The notes below the pieces were generated by a model. It ran no database searches. It was not told the origin of the DNA and was given only the letters and a program-made list of their open reading frames with translations. Of a stretch of 64,000 bases of DNA, positions 60,735-64,000 are shown one piece after another (positions within the stretch are counted from its first letter, which is position 1; each line of letters opens with the position of its first letter). The DNA is from Neckera pumila. Taxonomy: Eukaryota; Streptophyta; Bryopsida; Hypnales; Neckeraceae. The stretch covers positions 8,694,520 to 8,758,519 of the forward strand of contig OZ018409.1 of NCBI GenBank assembly GCA_963969595.1, written 5' to 3'. The translations under genes were made by a program, and so were the position numbers.

Positions 60735-62525
60735 CCTCAAAGTTTGTCCAGCTAGAAATTGCGGCTCAAAGGAGAAGGGAATCATTGAGATAACGAAGGG
60801 AATCATAGAGAAATCTTTGCTGCAATTCTGGCATTGATAGACTTTATTTGTGATTTGTGATTATTAAGGGTATACTTAGTAATCATATGGTATACTTAAT
60901 AATCACAAATATTTGAAAAAGATTAGAAATATATAGCATAGAAGATATTCATCATAGATATTAGTATTATATGGTAGGTAGAGTTTTGTAGCGGAACTAA
61001 ATTAGTAATATATGGTGTATTTAGTAAAGCATTTGGTGTTAATCCTATAGGGATATGGCCCCCCATGACCAAGGCAGTCACTAAAATTCTCCGATTATTA
61101 GACCAATAGGTGCATGTAGGAAAGGTTGAAGGCACGTTTTAAATTAAAGATGCCTCAAGGGATTGGAGAATTCCTCCAAAGAGTGTGTGCCTTGGGAGCA
61201 AAGTCTCTGGGTGTTAGGTTTTCTCCTTTCAAGGTAAAAAGCAAGGCTTCTTTTTATTATAGCTCTAGTGTTCTAGCGTCATGTCATTTAATTAAATTTG
61301 GAGGAATGCCATCATGTTAGCTCCCTCTTGTCAGAATTGGTGACATTGACATAAAAAAGCATCTGAAACTCATAAAATTAATTCTAGGGGAAGGTCCTTT
61401 GGGTCTGTTGGATCAAACACGCAACACATGGTTCTTCAACAAATGAATGAGTCTTGGATGATGCCGTCAATTTGACAAAGTTTGGATGCAAGCTCAGCCC
61501 TTCTTCTACCAAAGACAAGGCTATGGTTACTATTTTGTGGTGTGTTTGAGTAGTGTATAGTGCTTAGTGCCCTAAGTAAAGTAAGGTAACCCCTAGTTTC
61601 GACTTACAAGAATAATAAATATATTCATAAACTGACCTTTTTAGAACTATTTTTCAAAACTAACCTACCGTATATTTATTGTTTTGTGCAATCTTAATCA
61701 ATGTGCCAAATATTAGTTTCAAAAAATAAAAATTCCATTTTTGGTGAATCGTTTTGTGTATTTTCCATTGTATTACATAATAATTGATTGAAAAATATTG
61801 AAGATGAATTTCTTAAATTTTATTGTGCAATATTTAAGAAACAGCAATGTGCACATTTCACTTTGAGGGAGAAACCACACTCGTTAGGAAATTATTTACA
61901 TTATAGAGAATTCATCCACTTGATATGCTCCTTGTTCCACTTTCAGCCATTATTGACCCAAAACAACTATGAGGCCCAAAACAAATTAATAGGGATCACA
62001 AATTTAACAACAACACTAGCATGTGAGCATGTGAGCGTGAGCCTGAGAGCGGTGAGCGGGGATTGTGTGAGCCTAGAGCCTGAAAATAAAAAACTTGATG
62101 TAATTTTTAAATTTATTTGGTTAAAATGTAAAAATATTGATTTTGTTTATTATATTTAGAAAAAAATCCCTATTACCACTAGACCTATGACCATGGGTTT
62201 TATATCTAAAAGCCTGGGAAGTTGGCGTTAATGCATGTTTTGGAATTTATATTACATTTAGAGAGGCCGTCCAAGGGTGGACTAATTAAGTGAGAGTACA
62301 TATAATTTAGAGGCAATTTCAAAGATGAGAAGAAGATAAATGCAATGAAAATATCATAGGACGTGGAACACTGTGTACATAATAAAATATTCTTTCATTG
62401 CAGCAAGGAATACATATTGGAATATAAATATAATATTTTGCTACTCAAATTTGGAGATTTTGAAGATAATATATCGGTACTACATATCTACTTTATATCA
62501 TGCTAATATCTGTCAATTAACTTGG
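60735..62525. other. Intergenic, no gene seen
   Basis: AT-rich. Frames at 61126-61320 and 61788-62159 are not recognised. A short GTGAGC-rich patch lies at 62020-62075. Confidence 0.35.
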
Positions 62526-63908
62526 TCACTCGTATGTCTTGATGATTCCGGCCGTAATAAGTACTTGTTTAACTTCGTCCAAGCTGAGGGTAGGAGCGTG
62601 GATGAATGGATGTATCTTATAATCCAATTTGCACAAATAACGAAAGACATAATAAAGATGTTTGTAGTTAACGTACATGCCACGCTTTCCAATGGACATC
62701 CCATTCATACTTCCATAATGGGGACAAGTACAAGATGGGAAATTGCAGAGAGTAATGCTGTAAACCTTCTGGTTAGGTTCAGTCCCAGAAGAAAGCGTAT
62801 TAATAGCACCAAGTCCAGGATAAGGAAGGAAGTTTACACCAGTAATACTTGCAGTAACATTCCTTGCACTTTCCCACTGATTGTGATGATTTTCAGTGGG
62901 TGCCTTACTACTCCGTCGAACTTGCTTGCCATTTCGAATGGAAGGGATTCTTTCAGCATGTGCTGGTCGAGGATGAGTCTAGAGCATAGGCTCAAATACC
63001 CTAGATGAGGTGAATAGATGTCAAGGTGACATTGGCACACTAGATTGTAGGTGAAATCCAGCTTCTTCCAACTCTATGATTTCAGTACGAGTAAGATTGG
63101 TACCAGTAAGAATAGGCCAGACGTTAGGGATCTCGGGTCGTGTAAGAACATGAGAACGTTTAGGTCCCATGACACATCGTGCAATTTGATCTGCACAAAA
63201 CTAGAAATCCTCGGTCTGAACAGCCGTGCCCTTATATTCACGCTTTTGTCCTTTGTAAGTAGGAGCAGCAGTAGGTTTACCATGTCTAACAATTAGTAGC
63301 TTGCATTTGGCTTGTGTGTACTTCTGAATGGCATGACACTACTTCCTTGACTTGTGTGAAATTCTCGCTATGTGCCACTCCGATGTATTACAATCTGTTT
63401 CCACCACAGATTGGGTATGGGGCATGACTGTATTAAATTCCTCACTTTCAGCCCCGATTTGTACACTAGCAACGGCTGATCTAATTTGAACTCAAGGATG
63501 GGAAAAGTTCACCTTGTTAGGGCGATGAGAATCACCTTCAGAACCGATTGGAAGATCCAATTTTCTTTTGCCGGACCCAAATACCTCTTCTCCCTCCAAA
63601 TGCGGAATTCGGGTGCAAATGTCTTCTGCTCCAGGCATCTGACTTAGAGCGTCTGCAATTTTCTTCCCATCTCCAGATGCCATAGCTCTCTTCAGCTTCA
63701 AATCTTCTTTAGAGGGGCCCTTCCCAGAAGGGCCTCCACAAAGATAAGCCCTATAATTTGTCATTTGCATAAAAGCTCGAACCCAATCATCGCAAGTGGC
63801 TACAAACAAATCAGACCCGCGTTTGCTAGAAGCTTGCATCCATTTATTATGCATTGTTTTTGCAAGGTTGCACGTTGGGATGTTTGCTAGTTCTTCAGTT
63901 GTCAGTTT
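62526..63908 (-). pseudogene. SWIM-type transposon-like protein, five in-frame stops
   Basis: One minus-strand frame runs 461 codons from a splice acceptor (TTTGCAG, just before 63908) to TGA at 62526, with no frameshift but five stops, at 63492, 63339, 63201, 63021 and 62979. The N-terminal part has IPTCNLAKTMHNKWMQ, ATCDDWVRAFMQMT, MPGAEDICTRIPHL and GSDGDS-like residues. The C-terminal part has CNFPSCTCPHYG, then GKRGMYVNYKHLYYVFRYLC and FIHAPTLSLDEV. CxCP...CKH-like spacing fits a SWIM zinc finger in which the third Cys is now Asn (VNYKH for VxCKH). Families like this are abundant in mosses and seem transposon-derived. The short N-terminal stretch before 63908 (MIFTLILFF...) is probably an 86-base intron. 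Upstream exons lie outside the window. Confidence 0.75.
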
Positions 63909-63994
63909 CTGCAAAGATGATGATGAAGTCATTATTGGATTGGTTTGAAATGTAGAAAAAGATATGAAAAAAAGAATGAGAGTGAAGATCATAC
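63909..63994 (-). other. Probable intron of the SWIM-type ORF
   Basis: Minus strand starts ACG/GTATGATC and ends CATCTTTGCAG, 86 bases, T-rich near its 3' end. An ATG at 63992 makes it look coding, but the peptide is hydrophobic and unlike the rest of the protein. Confidence 0.5.
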
Positions 63995-64000
63995 CGTTTC

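Noticed and set aside
63909..63992. N-terminal MIFTLILFF... as a signal peptide of the SWIM-type protein
   Set aside because: The stretch is bounded by good intron borders and the hydrophobicity reflects a T-rich intron end.
1..64000. CRISPR arrays, bacterial operons, Shine-Dalgarno sites
   Set aside because: The window is eukaryotic nuclear DNA with spliceosomal introns; no regularly spaced short repeats of that kind are present.

Overview
This is a eukaryotic, nuclear, AT-rich plant window with GT-AG introns, scattered genes and many inactive transposable elements. The best guess is a moss or another early land plant. The support is two PPR proteins ending in a complete DYW domain, and decayed SWIM-type and 'HTHxDID'-type transposon proteins of kinds I associate with moss and lycophyte genomes. 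This placement rests on recognition, not on a search.

Layout. 1-8.6 kb: no recognised gene; a ~41-bp minisatellite and three MITE-like elements. 8.6-13.1 kb (minus strand): a PPR-DYW gene. Its upstream exons, recovered by comparison with the second copy, encode a PDF motif of the OSB (organellar single-stranded DNA-binding) type and join the PPR exon in frame. 13.1-14.2 kb (plus): a broken ribosomal protein eL38 fragment with a telo-box, a possible orphan exon, and a small telomere-like tandem repeat. 14.2-30 kb: mostly TTAA-flanked non-autonomous elements, foldback MITEs, a Ty3/gypsy integrase remnant and a decayed transposon ORF. About 30 kb: a strong 24-bp hairpin. 30.8-36.1 kb (minus): the paralogous PDF-PPR-DYW copy with a longer leader. 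36.7-51.5 kb: transposon graveyard with a three-level nested insertion and a Ty3/gypsy RT/RNase H remnant. 52.2-58.9 kb (plus): a 15-exon CCA-adding tRNA nucleotidyltransferase gene whose exons join to exactly 567 codons. 60.1-60.7 kb (minus): a possible two-exon small secreted protein with a MITE in its intron. 62.5-64 kb (minus): a SWIM-type transposon-like ORF that is in one frame throughout but broken by five in-frame stops.

The intact genes point to organelle RNA metabolism: two probable organellar RNA-editing or binding factors and a tRNA 3'-end maturase with a likely transit peptide. The most unusual feature is the duplicated gene in which a transit-peptide-like exon and a PDF ssDNA-binding motif are spliced onto a PPR-DYW editing factor. 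The second is a set of TTAA-flanked element families, one of which can be compared with its own empty site inside this window.
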